From assembly GCF_003315485.1 (NCBI RefSeq), contig NZ_QNSE01000001.1, positions 186,001 through 250,000 on the forward strand: a stretch of DNA of 64,000 nucleotides, given 5' to 3'. This DNA comes from Marinomonas rhizomae (lineage in GTDB: Bacteria; Pseudomonadota; Gammaproteobacteria; Pseudomonadales; Marinomonadaceae). A model generated the notes under the pieces. The model was not told the DNA's origin and searched no databases. It saw only the letters and a program-made list of their open reading frames with translations. A program made the translations under genes and the position numbers. How positions within the stretch are numbered: position 1 is the first letter of the stretch; the number at the start of each line of letters is the position of its first letter. Below, one piece after another: positions 1 through 9,072 of the stretch.

Positions 1-2197
1 GGGCCGTTGCTTCTGGGTTAGCTAAGGCTTTTTCCAGTTCATCAGCTCGTTGTTGTGCTTCTTTTAATTGCTGGCGAATCGCATCGATTTCAGGCGCGTT
101 TATTTCTTCCGCTTTCTTTAATGCCTTCTCGACTTTCTTCACTGCCGCTTTGGCAATGGCTGCATCGATTTTTAGCTTTTTCAATTCATCGCTAATTGAG
201 GCTTTTGGTTCAGCTGCTGCCGTGCTTGTGCTTGTGCTTGCTTGAGTGTTTTCACTTAGCTTGCTGACTGTGTCTTGCGCGGCTTTTAGATCGGTTTCAA
301 AAGCGCTGATCTTGTCTTTCAACTCTTGATCATCTGGTGTCTCAATAAGCTGTTTTTGCAGTTTCTTCAGTTTCACGCCAATCAAGGCCACATCAACTTT
401 GGCTTTTTTCAGCTCGTCGCTAACAGGCGCAGGGCTGGCTTTGGCGGTATTTGCCACTGGAGCAGCAGGCGCTGCGCTTGGAATTTGCGCAAGCTGTTCT
501 TCCAGTGATGCGATGGTTTTTTCTTGATCAGTGACTTGCAGTTGCAAGCTGTTGATCTCTTCCACGTGTTCGTTTTCTTGCGCTTCAAGCAGCTGTTTCT
601 GTAGCTTTTTCAATTTGGACTTGCCAATGGCGATATCCACTTTGAGCTTTTTCGATTCATCACTCGTCACAGGCGCAGCAGCGGCCGTTGGAGCTGGTTT
701 TGCTGGTGCTGCTTTCTTCTTGTCTGTCGCTTTGTCTGAGGTTGCTTTTTGACGGGCAAGGCGTTTGGCTTCTTTCTCCGCGGCTTCTGCATCTTGACGA
801 GCTTTACGAGCTTCAAAGCGTTGTTTCGCCAAGTCTGATTTGACATTAGCTTCACGAGCTTCACGGATGCTGCTCTTGGAATGACGGTAATATTGCACCA
901 ACGGAATGCTGCTTGGGCAAACATAAGAGCAAGCACCGCACTCGATGCAGTCAAATAGGTTATGGTGTTCGGCTTTTTCGAACTCTTGGCTTTTACTGAA
1001 CCAAAGTAATTGCTGAGGTAGTAAGCTGGCAGGGCAGGCTTGTTCACACATGCCGCAACGGATGCAGGCTTGCTCAGGGGCTGGTGGCGGCAGTTCTTTT
1101 TTACTCGCCGCCAAGATGCAGTTACTGGTTTTGACAATAGGCACGACAGCTGAATCTAGGGTATAGCCCATCATTGGCCCACCCATGATCAAACGACTGA
1201 GTTTTTTTGGTTCAGAATCGGCGTACTCTAATAAATGCGCTACCGGTGTACCAAGCAAAACTTCGACATTTTGTGGATTTTTTAACGCATCGCCAGTTAA
1301 GGTGGTAAAGCGTGAAATCAGCGGCTTACCTAGTGTAACGGCATCGTGAACGGCTACACAGGTGCCGACATTTTGACATAAAACGCCAATGTCTGCTGGG
1401 TACTGTCCACTGGGAACTTCTTTGCCCGTTAACAACTGGATTAATTGTTTTTCGCCGCCAGAAGGGTACTTAGTGGGTACAACCGCAATCTGAATTTTGC
1501 TATTGCGTTCGGTCAATACGGATTTTAACGCTGCAATGGCGGTGGGTTTGTTGTCTTCAATGCCAATAACAATGTTATCTGCTTCAACAAGGTGTTGAAG
1601 TATCTCGATGCCTAACACTAACTCTAAGGTTTTCTCACGAATCAACATGTCATCAGCGGTGATGTAAGGTTCACATTCTGCTGCGTTAATAATGAAATGC
1701 GTTAGCGGATTCTTGTGGGCACCTTGCAGTTTTACCTGAGTTGGGAAGCCCGCGCCCCCCATGCCGATAATGCCCATTTCAGACAAATACGCCAACACAT
1801 CTGTTTTGCTAATGTCTTGCCAATTATTCAGTGGTTCAAGCGTTGTCCATGTTTCATTGCCGTCAGGCGACAGGATAATACACAAGTCGCTCAAACCAGA
1901 CGGGTGAGCAATAAGGCGTTCTTCAATAGCGGCAATAGTGCCAGAGGTTGGCGCGTGTAAAAAGCTGCTCAAGAAGCCGTTGTTAATAGCGATGGTTTCG
2001 CCTTTCAATACCTTGTCACCGACTTTGACCAAAGGGCGAGAACTCTGACCAATGTGTTGGCCAAGGGGCAAAATAAGCTCGTTTGGTAAGCTTGGACGCC
2101 CTAAAGGTAGCTGCAAAGATTGGGCTTTGTTTTCCGGTGGATGAATGCCACCATGAAAAGAAAAAACGTTTGCTGTTTGTTGTTTTCCTACTTGCAT
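1..2197 (-). CDS. rsxC: Electron transport complex subunit RsxC/RnfC, partial (C-terminus off the left edge)
   Basis: RsxC is the peripheral Fe-S/FMN subunit of the membrane Rsx/Rnf complex, which moves electrons between NADH and ferredoxin-type carriers (in E. coli it keeps SoxR reduced). The reading frame runs from an ATG at 2197 leftwards without a stop, so about 732 residues are visible. The N-terminus has the family FHGGIHPPENK motif. Two 4Fe-4S motifs follow, CIRCGMCEQACP near residue 375 and CIECGACSYVCP near residue 416. After them comes a long Lys/Ala/Glu-rich tail with three tandem modules of about 80 residues, each opening with a SDE-x-KK-x-K-[VI]-D motif (near residues 511, 592 and 668). 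The start ATG overlaps the rsxB stop (ATGA), implying translational coupling. Repeat-bearing tails are known in gammaproteobacterial RsxC; the repeat number here cannot be completed. Confidence 0.93.
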   Translation of the reverse strand, partial: MQVGKQQTANVFSFHGGIHPPENKAQSLQLPLGRPSLPNELILPLGQHIGQSSRPLVKVGDKVLKGETIAINNGFLSSFLHAPTSGTIAAIEERLIAHPSGLSDLCIILSPDGNETWTTLEPLNNWQDISKTDVLAYLSEMGIIGMGGAGFPTQVKLQGAHKNPLTHFIINAAECEPYITADDMLIREKTLELVLGIEILQHLVEADNIVIGIEDNKPTAIAALKSVLTERNSKIQIAVVPTKYPSGGEKQLIQLLTGKEVPSGQYPADIGVLCQNVGTCVAVHDAVTLGKPLISRFTTLTGDALKNPQNVEVLLGTPVAHLLEYADSEPKKLSRLIMGGPMMGYTLDSAVVPIVKTSNCILAASKKELPPPAPEQACIRCGMCEQACPASLLPQQLLWFSKSQEFEKAEHHNLFDCIECGACSYVCPSSIPLVQYYRHSKSSIREAREANVKSDLAKQRFEARKARQDAEAAEKEAKRLARQKATSDKATDKKKAAPAKPAPTAAAAPVTSDESKKLKVDIAIGKSKLKKLQKQLLEAQENEHVEEINSLQLQVTDQEKTIASLEEQLAQIPSAAPAAPVANTAKASPAPVSDELKKAKVDVALIGVKLKKLQKQLIETPDDQELKDKISAFETDLKAAQDTVSKLSENTQASTSTSTAAAEPKASISDELKKLKIDAAIAKAAVKKVEKALKKAEEINAPEIDAIRQQLKEAQQRADELEKALANPEATA

Positions 2198-2793
2198 CAG
2201 TGCGTAACCTCCGCTTGGCGGTCGGTGGCAATAATGTTTAACGAGGTTGCCGCGATACCCTGCGGTTTGTCCCAAGACCAAGTTTTCGCTGTCACGCCTA
2301 CTTCTACCATATCAATACAATCTACGGGACAAGGCTCAACACAAAGGTCACAGCCTGTGCATTCATCCGCAATGACGGTGTGCATTTGTTTTGCCGCGCC
2401 TAAAATTGCGTCTACAGGGCAGGCTTGAATACACTTGGTGCAGCCGATACATTCGTCTTCGCGAATAACTGCAACCCGTTTTGCGTTTTCAGTGCCGTGA
2501 TCGCCGTCCAGAGGAACGGCTTCTACATCTAATAAATCCGCTAGAGCTTGGATAGTGACCTGGCCGCCGGGAGGGCAATGGTTAATGGCCTCACCGTTGG
2601 CGATAGCTTCGGCATAAGGGCGGCAACCAGGGTGACCACATTGGCCGCACTGAGTTTGTGGAAGTAGTGCATCGATCTGATCGACAATCGGGTCGCCTTC
2701 TACGTGGAAGCGCACATTGGCGTAACCTAAAATTGCGCCAAAAATAAGCGACAAAAGAACTAAGATCCCGATAGCGAGTAAAACAGTAAACAT
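2197..2793 (-). CDS. rsxB: Electron transport complex subunit RsxB/RnfB
   Basis: 198 residues, the usual length for RnfB, a membrane-anchored ferredoxin-like subunit that passes electrons within the Rsx/Rnf complex. An N-terminal hydrophobic helix (about residues 2-24) anchors it. It is followed by the Fe-S domain motif [16 protein letters not shown] (near residue 49) and two 4Fe-4S ferredoxin motifs, [12 protein letters not shown] and [12 protein letters not shown], near residues 108-150. The gene lies 10 bp downstream of rsxA and overlaps rsxC by four bases, so the three are one operon. rsxD, rsxG and rsxE would be expected beyond the left edge. Confidence 0.95.
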   Translation of the reverse strand: MFTVLLAIGILVLLSLIFGAILGYANVRFHVEGDPIVDQIDALLPQTQCGQCGHPGCRPYAEAIANGEAINHCPPGGQVTIQALADLLDVEAVPLDGDHGTENAKRVAVIREDECIGCTKCIQACPVDAILGAAKQMHTVIADECTGCDLCVEPCPVDCIDMVEVGVTAKTWSWDKPQGIAATSLNIIATDRQAEVTH

Positions 2794-2803
2794 CGTCAGG
2801 CTC

Positions 2804-3385
2804 CTAAATCTGCACTAGGGCGGTGAAGCCCATGAAAGCGAGAGCCATAAGGCCTGCGGTAATCATACCTATAGCAGAGCCTTTAAAAACAGTCGGCACA
2901 TCCGCTACATTAATACGCTCGCGCATGGCTGAGAATAAAATCAATACGAAGGAGAAACCCACCGCAGCGCCAAAACCATAAAGAATAGATTCAACAAAGC
3001 CATTTTGCTTGCTGATGTTTTGCAGTGCGACGCCTAATACCGCACAGTTTGTGGTAATCAAGGGTAAGAAAATACCTAATACCCGATAGAGTAATGGACT
3101 GGTTTTATGGACGACCATTTCGGTGAACTGTACAACCACTGCAATTACCAAGATAAAGGAAATGGTTTGCAGGTACTCAAGGCCAAATGGCTGAAGTATG
3201 TAGGTATAAGTGAGGTAGCTACACAGGCTCGACAATGTCAAAACAAAGGTCGTCGCCATTGCCATACCAATAGAGGTTTCTAGTTTCCCAGATACACCCA
3301 TAAAAGGGCATAAGCCCAGAAATTGTACCAGTACAAAATTGTTAACCAGAATGGTACTGACCAGTATCAGGAGATATTCAGTCAT
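2804..3385 (-). CDS. rsxA: Electron transport complex subunit RsxA/RnfA
   Basis: 193 residues, the standard RnfA length. RnfA is an integral membrane subunit homologous to NqrE; in known complexes it binds a membrane-embedded Fe-S centre with RnfE and takes part in ion-coupled electron transfer. The sequence shows six hydrophobic segments and conserved elements such as [17 protein letters not shown] near the N-terminus and [15 protein letters not shown] near residue 108, each with a cysteine. It is the first gene of the rsxABC operon. Its promoter should lie in the 342-bp gap to metG. Confidence 0.95.
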   Translation of the reverse strand: MTEYLLILVSTILVNNFVLVQFLGLCPFMGVSGKLETSIGMAMATTFVLTLSSLCSYLTYTYILQPFGLEYLQTISFILVIAVVVQFTEMVVHKTSPLLYRVLGIFLPLITTNCAVLGVALQNISKQNGFVESILYGFGAAVGFSFVLILFSAMRERINVADVPTVFKGSAIGMITAGLMALAFMGFTALVQI

Positions 3386-3727
3386 TTTATGTCCAATAAT
3401 AGGAGATCATTCTATGACGGTGTGTAAACGACATCGTAGTGTGGATCTCATAAGAGTAAGTTTATTGATTTTAGACACTTTTAGACAAAGTATCTGTGAG
3501 CGTAACTATACCAATCTGCTTATAACTAACAAGACTAAAGCTGATCTATTTTTAGTTTGATTTGGTATATAGATAATAGGTTATGCTTATATAAGTTCGA
3601 TTTATGGGTTTTTATCAATACCAATGCCCACCTTATTAAGAATGTTTCTTATTTACTAAGGTGAGCATTGGTTTTTATACCATTTTAGAGTATCGCTAAG
3701 ACGCTCTGTTGTTTGCTTAATCGCCGC
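3386..3727. other. Intergenic region between rsxA and metG
   Basis: This gap holds the expected upstream control region of rsxA and the 3' end of the metG transcript. No gene is convincing; a 73-codon frame overlapping rsxA has no coding character. The only clear structure is an inverted repeat at 3621-3671, listed separately. Confidence 0.6.
3621..3671. repeat. 15-bp inverted repeat downstream of metG
   Basis: Two 15-base arms, 3621-3635 and 3657-3671, are complementary with one mismatch (a G-U pair in minus-strand RNA). The loop is 21 bases. On the plus strand the right arm runs into TTTTTAT, but no plus-strand gene precedes it. On the minus strand it sits about 57 bp past the metG stop without a clean U-tract. 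It may be a weak metG terminator or a small dispersed palindrome. Confidence 0.5.
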
Positions 3728-5779
3728 TTACATCACACGTTGGCCAGGTTTTGCACCAGTGTGCGGTTCTAGTAGATAAATTTCTTCACCGCCAGGCCCA
3801 GCGGCTAAGACCATGCCTTCTGACATGCCAAACTTCATTTTACGTGGTGCCAGGTTTGCCACCATCACCGTGTGTTTGCCTTCTAAGTCTTCAGGCTTAT
3901 AAGCTGACTTGATGCCAGAGAATACGGTACGAGTTTCACCGCCGATGTCTAAGGTTAATTTTAGTAGTTTATTGGCTTTCTCAACATGCTCAGCTTTAAC
4001 GATCAAAGCAATGCGTAAATCTACTTTCGCGAAGTCATCAAAATTGATTTCGGCTTCGATTGGCTCTTTGCTCAGTTCAGTTTCCGCTTGCGTTGGTTGC
4101 GCCGCTTCTTTTGCTGCAGCTTCGGCCGCCGCTTCCACTTTACCTTCTTCGATAATGGCATCGATTTGAGTCTGCTCAATACGACCCATTAGCGGCTTGA
4201 ATTTGTTTACCGTGTTGCCAAACAATAATTCGCTACGGTTATCCCAAGTTAGCTCTTTGCCAAGGAAGGCTTCGGCGTCGGTTACCATGTTTGGCATGAC
4301 GGGTTTTAGATAAGTGGCTAAAATACTGAACAAGTTCAAGGCAACCGTACAAACGTCCTGAACTTTCGGTAAAGTCGCTTCGTCTTTTGCTAACACCCAA
4401 GGCGCTTGAACGGCAATGTATTCGTTTGCTACGTCAGCAAGGCGCATGATTTCACGAATGGCTTTACCGTATTCGCGGCTCTCGAAATGCTCAGCAATCA
4501 CATCGCCAGCGTCGATGAAGGATTGAATCATGTCCGCTTCGCTAACGTCAGTCGCCAATTGACCATCGAACTTCTTGTTGATGAAGCTGGCGGTACGGCT
4601 GGCAATGTTAACCACCTTGCCAACTACGTCAGAGTTTACTCGTTGCAAGAAATCGCCTAGGTTAAGGTCGATATCATCAACACGAGAGTTTAGTTTAGCG
4701 GCATAGTAGTAACGCAAGTATTGCGGGTCTAAATGCTTCAAGTAAGTACGGGCTTTAATAAAAGTACCGCGCGATTTAGACATCTTTTCGCCGTCAACGG
4801 TAACGTAACCGTGTGCATTAACCCCTGTTGGCGTGCGGTAGCCTGCACAATGCAACATAGCTGGCCAGAACAAGGCGTGGAAGTTGATAATGTCTTTACC
4901 AATAAAGTGATAAAGCTCAGCATCAGAATCTTTGCTCCAGTAATCATCAAATTCTAAACCTTCCGTGCGATCACATAAGTTTTTAAAGCTCGCCATGTAA
5001 CCAATCGGTGCGTCTAGCCAAACGTAGAAGTACTTGCCCGGCGCATCTGGGATTTCAAAGCCGAAGTAAGGTGCATCACGGCTGATGTCCCATTCTTTTA
5101 ATCCAGAATCTAACCATTCAGATAGCTTGTTCGCAACTTGGTCTTGCAGGGTGCCGCTGCGCGTCCATTCTGCTAGGAAATCTTGGAAATCTGGTAATTT
5201 GAAAAAATAATGCTCAGAATCTTTTTCAATCGGCGTCGCACCAGAATAAACAGAGCGAGGGTTGATCATTTCCATTGGCGTGTAAGTCGCAGAACAGACC
5301 TCACAGTTGTCGCCGTATTGATCTTCTGCTTTACACTTAGGGCAAGTTCCCTTGATGAAACGATCTGCAAGAAACATTTCTTTTTCTGGATCGTAGGCTT
5401 GCACGATAGAGCGAACAGCGATTTTGCCATTCTCACGAAGAGCCGTGTAAATGCTGTTTGATATCTCGCGGTTTTCGTCAGAATGAGTAGAGTGGTAATT
5501 GTCGTAACCAATCAGGAAGTCATTAAAGTCCGCCATGTGCTCTTGGCGAACTCCGTCGATTAACTCTTCTGAGGTAATACCATTCTGCGCGGCTTTAATC
5601 ATAATTGCTGTACCGTGTGCATCATCCGCACACACTGCTGTACAAAGATGGCCGCGCATTTTTTGAAAACGCACCCAGATATCGGTTTGGATGTGTTCCA
5701 GCATATGCCCCAAATGGATAGAACCATTGGCATAAGGAAGGGCGCTGGTGACTAAAATTTTGCGTTGCGTTTGTGCCAT
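3728..5779 (-). CDS. metG: Methionyl-tRNA synthetase
   Basis: Charges tRNA-Met with methionine in the cytoplasm. The open frame reaches back to 5824, but the family start [19 protein letters not shown] begins at the ATG at 5779, which has a CAGG-type ribosome site; this gives 683 residues. The HIGH-type motif is [11 protein letters not shown] near residue 22. A zinc-knuckle insertion follows with CPKC and CEVC pairs (residues ~146-163). The KMSKS motif is KMSKSRG near residue 337. The C-terminal ~110 residues form the tRNA-binding/dimerisation (EMAP II-like) domain, preceded by an Ala/Glu-rich linker. The gene is divergent from apbC, an arrangement common in gammaproteobacteria. Confidence 0.96.
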   Translation of the reverse strand: MAQTQRKILVTSALPYANGSIHLGHMLEHIQTDIWVRFQKMRGHLCTAVCADDAHGTAIMIKAAQNGITSEELIDGVRQEHMADFNDFLIGYDNYHSTHSDENREISNSIYTALRENGKIAVRSIVQAYDPEKEMFLADRFIKGTCPKCKAEDQYGDNCEVCSATYTPMEMINPRSVYSGATPIEKDSEHYFFKLPDFQDFLAEWTRSGTLQDQVANKLSEWLDSGLKEWDISRDAPYFGFEIPDAPGKYFYVWLDAPIGYMASFKNLCDRTEGLEFDDYWSKDSDAELYHFIGKDIINFHALFWPAMLHCAGYRTPTGVNAHGYVTVDGEKMSKSRGTFIKARTYLKHLDPQYLRYYYAAKLNSRVDDIDLNLGDFLQRVNSDVVGKVVNIASRTASFINKKFDGQLATDVSEADMIQSFIDAGDVIAEHFESREYGKAIREIMRLADVANEYIAVQAPWVLAKDEATLPKVQDVCTVALNLFSILATYLKPVMPNMVTDAEAFLGKELTWDNRSELLFGNTVNKFKPLMGRIEQTQIDAIIEEGKVEAAAEAAAKEAAQPTQAETELSKEPIEAEINFDDFAKVDLRIALIVKAEHVEKANKLLKLTLDIGGETRTVFSGIKSAYKPEDLEGKHTVMVANLAPRKMKFGMSEGMVLAAGPGGEEIYLLEPHTGAKPGQRVM

Positions 5780-6011
5780 TTTTGATAAGCCTGCTGGATT
5801 AAAAAAGGTCGGGTATTCTATCAATAATTAGACACAGATGACGAATAAATAAAGCGCCTAAAGAATAGATAGTCTAAAAAGGCGTCATTATAAGTCTCAA
5901 TCTGCCGCGTGCAAGAGCTTGTCTCTGTCTCTAGGCTTGCTTTTCTTCAATTTGCCCCCACACTTGGCACAACGTTCAATTATTTATAATCACGCCTTAT
6001 AAGGAATCCCC

Positions 6012-7094
6012 ATGCTAACTGATGCCCAACTACAGGCGAGTTTAGAAGCTCTAATCGACGACAATACCGGCCAACCTTATGGTGCTGTTTGGAAGATCGT
6101 CACAGATGATAACCGTGTTCATGTGACCTTGACACTTGGCTATCCAGCGCATAAACAGCAAGAGGTACTGGAAGGCAAAATCAAAGAACTCATGGACGAT
6201 TCACGTAACCTAGTGTTAGACATCGACTTCCAAGTTAAAAGCCAAGCAACCCAGGGCAATATCGCAGGACTAAAAGGCGTGAAGAACATCATCGCCGTCG
6301 CGTCTGGTAAAGGCGGCGTGGGTAAATCCACCACTACGGTTAACCTTGCCCTTGCCATGGCAAAAGAGGGGGCTCGTGTTGGTATTCTGGATGCGGATAT
6401 TTACGGCCCAAGCCAAGGCATGTTACTTGGTTTCGCCGAAGGTACTCGTCCCCAAGTTCGTGAAGATAAGTTTTTTGTACCGCCAACTGCGTTTGGTGTG
6501 CAAGTAATGTCCATGGCATTTCTGACCACCAAAGACACGCCGGTGGCGTGGCGTGGCCCAATGGTGACCGGCGCCTTGATGCAGATTTTGACGCAAACCG
6601 ATTGGAACGATCTCGATTACTTATTTATCGATATGCCACCGGGCACCGGCGACATTCAACTGACCCTGGCGCAAAAAGTTCCCGTGGCAGGCTCTGTCAT
6701 CGTAACCACACCGCAAGACATTGCCTTACTCGATGCACGTCGCGGCATTGAAATGTTCAATAAGGTGAAAATCCCAGTGTTGGGCGTGGTTGAAAACATG
6801 TCGACGCACATTTGCTCCAACTGTGGTCACCACGAAGCCATTTTCGGTGATGAAGGCGGCGTGAGCCTAGCGAAAGAATACAGCGTCAATGTATTGGGGA
6901 AATTGCCATTAAGCTTAGCGATCCGCGAACAGAGCGATGCTGGCCGCCCCATTGTCGTCAATGCGCCAGAAAGTGATACCGCAGACATTTATCAGTCGAT
7001 TGCACGCAAGCTTGGTGCTACCCTTGCATCCCAACAAGGTTCTGAACAAGGTGAGCAATTCGCCATGCCGACTATCAGCATGAGCGACGACTAA
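6012..7094 (+). CDS. apbC: Iron-sulfur cluster carrier protein ApbC/Mrp
   Basis: 360-residue cytosolic P-loop ATPase of the Mrp/NBP35 family that carries 4Fe-4S clusters to apoproteins. An N-terminal MIP18/DUF59-like domain (about residues 5-75) precedes the deviant Walker A motif GKGGVGKST at residues 99-107. The cluster-binding CxxC is CSNC near residue 268. DMPPGTGD supplies the Walker B/Switch II region. The ribosome site is AAGGAAT just before the ATG. dcd follows 46 bp downstream, probably in the same transcript. Confidence 0.95.
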   Translation: MLTDAQLQASLEALIDDNTGQPYGAVWKIVTDDNRVHVTLTLGYPAHKQQEVLEGKIKELMDDSRNLVLDIDFQVKSQATQGNIAGLKGVKNIIAVASGKGGVGKSTTTVNLALAMAKEGARVGILDADIYGPSQGMLLGFAEGTRPQVREDKFFVPPTAFGVQVMSMAFLTTKDTPVAWRGPMVTGALMQILTQTDWNDLDYLFIDMPPGTGDIQLTLAQKVPVAGSVIVTTPQDIALLDARRGIEMFNKVKIPVLGVVENMSTHICSNCGHHEAIFGDEGGVSLAKEYSVNVLGKLPLSLAIREQSDAGRPIVVNAPESDTADIYQSIARKLGATLASQQGSEQGEQFAMPTISMSDD

Positions 7095-7140
7095 AAAGCG
7101 CCAGCATCAGAGCGATTAAATAGAAAATTGAGGAAAAGAA

Positions 7141-7725
7141 ATGCGTTTGTGTGACCGAGATATTATTAAAGCTCTAGACGAAGGTTCTATTGTCATCGAA
7201 CCTCGCCCCGACAACAGCGTCATCAGTGGTGTCTCCGTTGACCTACGATTGGGTAATTCGTTTCGCGTCTTTCAAGGTCACCCAGCACCTTACCTTGACT
7301 TAAGCAGCTCAAAAGCCGACTTAAGCAAAGTCATTGAATCCGTCATGAGCGAAGAAATTATCGTCGAAGACGGCAAGCCTTTCTTTATCCATCCTGGTGA
7401 ACTCGTGCTTGGCGTCACCAAAGAATCTGTCACCGTACCTGATAACCTAGTCGGCTGGCTCGATGGGCGTTCTTCCTTGGCGCGCCTTGGCTTAATGGTT
7501 CACGTCACCGCACACCGCATCGATCCAGGTTGGAGCGGCGGCATCGTTTTAGAGTTCCTTAACGGCGGCAAACTGCCTATCGCCTTAAGCCCCGGCATGA
7601 CCATCGGCGCCATCAACTTTGAAACCATGTCAGGGGCGGCGGATCGTCCTTATAACAAGCGGGATAACGCTAAGTACAAAGACCAGACCTCCGCGGTTGG
7701 TAGCCGGATTTCCGGCGAGAACTAG
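7141..7725 (+). CDS. dcd: dCTP deaminase
   Basis: Deaminates dCTP to dUTP, the main bacterial source of dUMP for thymidylate. It has 194 residues, matching the E. coli enzyme (193). Recognisable motifs are the N-terminal MRLCDRDI, the substrate-binding [11 protein letters not shown] segment, and [15 protein letters not shown] with the catalytic glutamate. The ribosome site is GAGGAAAAGAA before the ATG. It is the last conserved chromosomal gene before the accessory island. Confidence 0.95.
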   Translation: MRLCDRDIIKALDEGSIVIEPRPDNSVISGVSVDLRLGNSFRVFQGHPAPYLDLSSSKADLSKVIESVMSEEIIVEDGKPFFIHPGELVLGVTKESVTVPDNLVGWLDGRSSLARLGLMVHVTAHRIDPGWSGGIVLEFLNGGKLPIALSPGMTIGAINFETMSGAADRPYNKRDNAKYKDQTSAVGSRISGEN

Positions 7726-7735
7726 TTTTCAGTTT

Positions 7736-8048
7736 CTTCCCCTTTCTTCAAGGGGAAGACGGAAGATGGGGTTAATCTCTTCTTTGGTTTCCATTCAAAC
7801 GCTTTGTATTCCCAACCTTTATTCCGCTCTGCTGAGCGGGTAACTTTTGTCCAGATCCACAAAAGTAACCAAAAGGTCTCTTTATCGGGCTATCGCCCAA
7901 ACGTCTCATTCATATTGTTTAATACTGGTTTAGCAACACGATTTTTGCCGTAAGGCATAGATTGTTCTTGTGGATTCTAGGAAGAGTGTTTTTAACTGAC
8001 CCTGAAATTCCATAGGGTCGCGCAACTTCGTCGCGTCGAACTGACTTC
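7736..8048 (+). repeat. Left inverted copy (A) of a ~310-bp intergenic repeat
   Basis: About 313 bases that recur as reverse complement at 12835-13145 with only scattered differences, aligned by eye along the whole length. Internal landmarks are a GGGC-GATA-GCCC type mini-hairpin, an arm with CTTCCCC/GGGGAAG at the outer end, and a GTCGCG/CGCGAC region at the inner end. No open frame is shared between the copies, so it is noncoding. Partial copies lie at about 11446-11655 and 12566-12720. It marks the left border of the accessory island, immediately downstream of dcd. Confidence 0.85.
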
Positions 8049-8202
8049 ATGTGTGATGCTGTTTTTTGTAGGGCGAGATGAGGGAGGTACGACCGCTTTC
8101 TGTAATATAAGAGTGCCGCTGAAAGCGAAGCTTTCTTTGTATTGTTGGTGGCTTTTGTAACCTGATTGTATATATTTTTAGGCTAATAAATGTACAGTCT
8201 TG
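8049..8202. other. Spacer between repeat A and the TenpIN promoter
   Basis: AT-rich noncoding sequence with no open frame of note. It contains a short GTAGGGCGAGATGAGG segment and a GAAAGCG-AAGCTTTC palindromic stretch, but nothing assignable. Confidence 0.5.
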
Positions 8203-8231
8203 TTGACATTAACGTCTGAGATAATGATACT
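8203..8231 (+). promoter_or_regulatory. Predicted sigma-70 promoter of the TenpI antitoxin RNA
   Basis: A consensus -35 TTGACA (8203-8208) is followed after exactly 17 bases by GATACT (8226-8231; 4 of 6 with TATAAT). A start near 8238-8240 would place the RNA 5' end a few bases before the first antitoxin repeat at 8247. This is the expected position for a type III toxin-antitoxin promoter. Confidence 0.7.
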
Positions 8232-8246
8232 AAACATGTAGATGAC

Positions 8247-8348
8247 GTGGCGGTAGAGGCATCCCCACATGAAAAACACCAACCTCATTTGAAGTCGCGG
8301 CGGTAGAGGTATCCCCGCAATAAATAGCATCAACCTCAATGGAAGTTC
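8247..8348 (+). ncRNA. tenpI: Type III antitoxin RNA (TenpI-like), two tandem ~50-nt repeats
   Basis: Two direct repeats start at 8247 and 8297. Each opens with a hairpin whose outer arms differ between copies but stay complementary (GTGG/CCAC in the first, GCGG/CCGC in the second), a compensatory change that points to a structured RNA. The hairpin loop contains GAGG, and a downstream ACCTC in each unit can pair with it, giving an H-type pseudoknot like those of known type III antitoxins. The array sits between a sigma-70 promoter and a terminator directly ahead of the toxin gene. Two repeats is a small number for this class. Confidence 0.85.
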
Positions 8349-8353
8349 TACTC

Positions 8354-8390
8354 AAAAAGCCCTTATTTTATAAGGGCTTTTTGTTTTTTA
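8354..8390 (+). terminator. Intrinsic terminator between antitoxin RNA and toxin
   Basis: The arms AAAAAGCCCTTA (8354-8365) and TAAGGGCTTTTT (8371-8382) are perfectly complementary with a 5-base loop, followed by GTTTTTT. In type III toxin-antitoxin loci such a leaky terminator sets the excess of antitoxin RNA over toxin mRNA. Here it lies about 15 bases before the toxin start codon. Confidence 0.9.
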
Positions 8391-8404
8391 TAACAAGGAT
8401 GGTT

Positions 8405-8848
8405 ATGAAAATTAGGCTGTTAACAGAAGCTGCTTACAATCGAATAATTATACTAAAAGAAACCATGAGCAAAAAAGATCGTGGTTATGGTGTGATTCCA
8501 ATCAAGATTAAAAATATCACCTTTGCGATTCCATTCAGAAGCAATATGGCTCATAAACATGGGTTTAAAACCATATTCCACAATGGTGTATGGAATGGCG
8601 TTGACTACTCCAAAGCCATCATCATCACAGAAGACGACCTACAACCCAAAGCCTTTAAACTTCGTAGTGAAGCGGAATACCAAAAAGTAAAAAATAACAA
8701 AGACAAAATTCAACGGCAATTTGAAAAATACGTAAACGACTATGTCTCACAGGCCAAATTGGGAAAGCTCCCAAATCTACAGCGCTTTGGTTACACCACA
8801 TTGATAAATTACCATGAAGAGTTTGGAGTAGGGGATAGCAGTATATAG
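8405..8848 (+). CDS. tenpN: Type III toxin-antitoxin system toxin, TenpN family endoribonuclease
   Basis: Predicted endoribonuclease toxin that cleaves RNA, including its own antitoxin precursor, and is held inactive by the processed antitoxin RNA. The start is the ATG at 8405, six bases after an AAGG ribosome site; the longer open frame from 8339 would run through the terminator and is not used. This gives 147 residues. The features resembling TenpN are a KIRLLTEAAYN N-terminus, the block RGYGVIPIKI, FAIPFRSNMAHKHGFKT and the DYSKAIII segment, followed by a Lys-rich helical C-terminal half. The layout promoter - RNA repeats - terminator - toxin matches the family exactly. Family assignment is from remembered conservation, not a search. 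Confidence 0.85.
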   Translation: MKIRLLTEAAYNRIIILKETMSKKDRGYGVIPIKIKNITFAIPFRSNMAHKHGFKTIFHNGVWNGVDYSKAIIITEDDLQPKAFKLRSEAEYQKVKNNKDKIQRQFEKYVNDYVSQAKLGKLPNLQRFGYTTLINYHEEFGVGDSSI

Positions 8849-8995
8849 GCGCTTATTATAAGGAAACGTTATTAGTAAAACGGGTCAGGTCATAAGGTCT
8901 GAAAGGCGATCATTGCCTAATGCCCAGCATTCGAGTAAAAAGAATGATACTGCCATAAAAGATAAAGGCAAATCCCCTATATAGGCAACACAGCC

Positions 8996-9053
8996 GTTCA
9001 ACAGTGGGTTATAGCCATGGTTTCGCTACTGTATAACCGCTTAGTCGTTATGT
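8996..9053 (+). other. Possible integron attC-like site (weak)
   Basis: GTTCAAC (8996-9002) fits the R'' consensus RYYYAAC, and GTTATGT (9047-9053) fits the common R' form. Between them GGTTATA (9007-9013) and TATAACC (9032-9038) form a stem around an 18-base loop. The site ends 20 bases before the next gene, as cassettes do. Pairing of the spacers is poor, so this is the least certain of the three attC-like sites. Confidence 0.4.
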
Positions 9054-9072
9054 TTCCACAAGGAGGAAGTGA

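Noticed and set aside
667..1137. 156-codon minus-strand open frame
   Set aside because: Lies wholly inside rsxC in another frame; the rsxC frame has the Fe-S motifs and runs unbroken.
2120..2428. 102-codon plus-strand open frame
   Set aside because: Antisense to the rsxC/rsxB junction, no ribosome site or recognisable product.
8251..8311. tRNA D-loop-like GGTAGAG words
   Set aside because: No acceptor, anticodon or T-arm around them; they are part of the antitoxin repeats.
8247..8348. CRISPR array
   Set aside because: Only two units, similarity extends over the whole ~50-nt unit rather than repeat plus unique spacer, and no cas genes; the toxin-antitoxin explanation fits better.
8339..8404. 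Longer N-terminus for the TenpN toxin
   Set aside because: Would translate through the terminator hairpin between antitoxin and toxin; the ATG at 8405 has AAGG and gives the family N-terminus.
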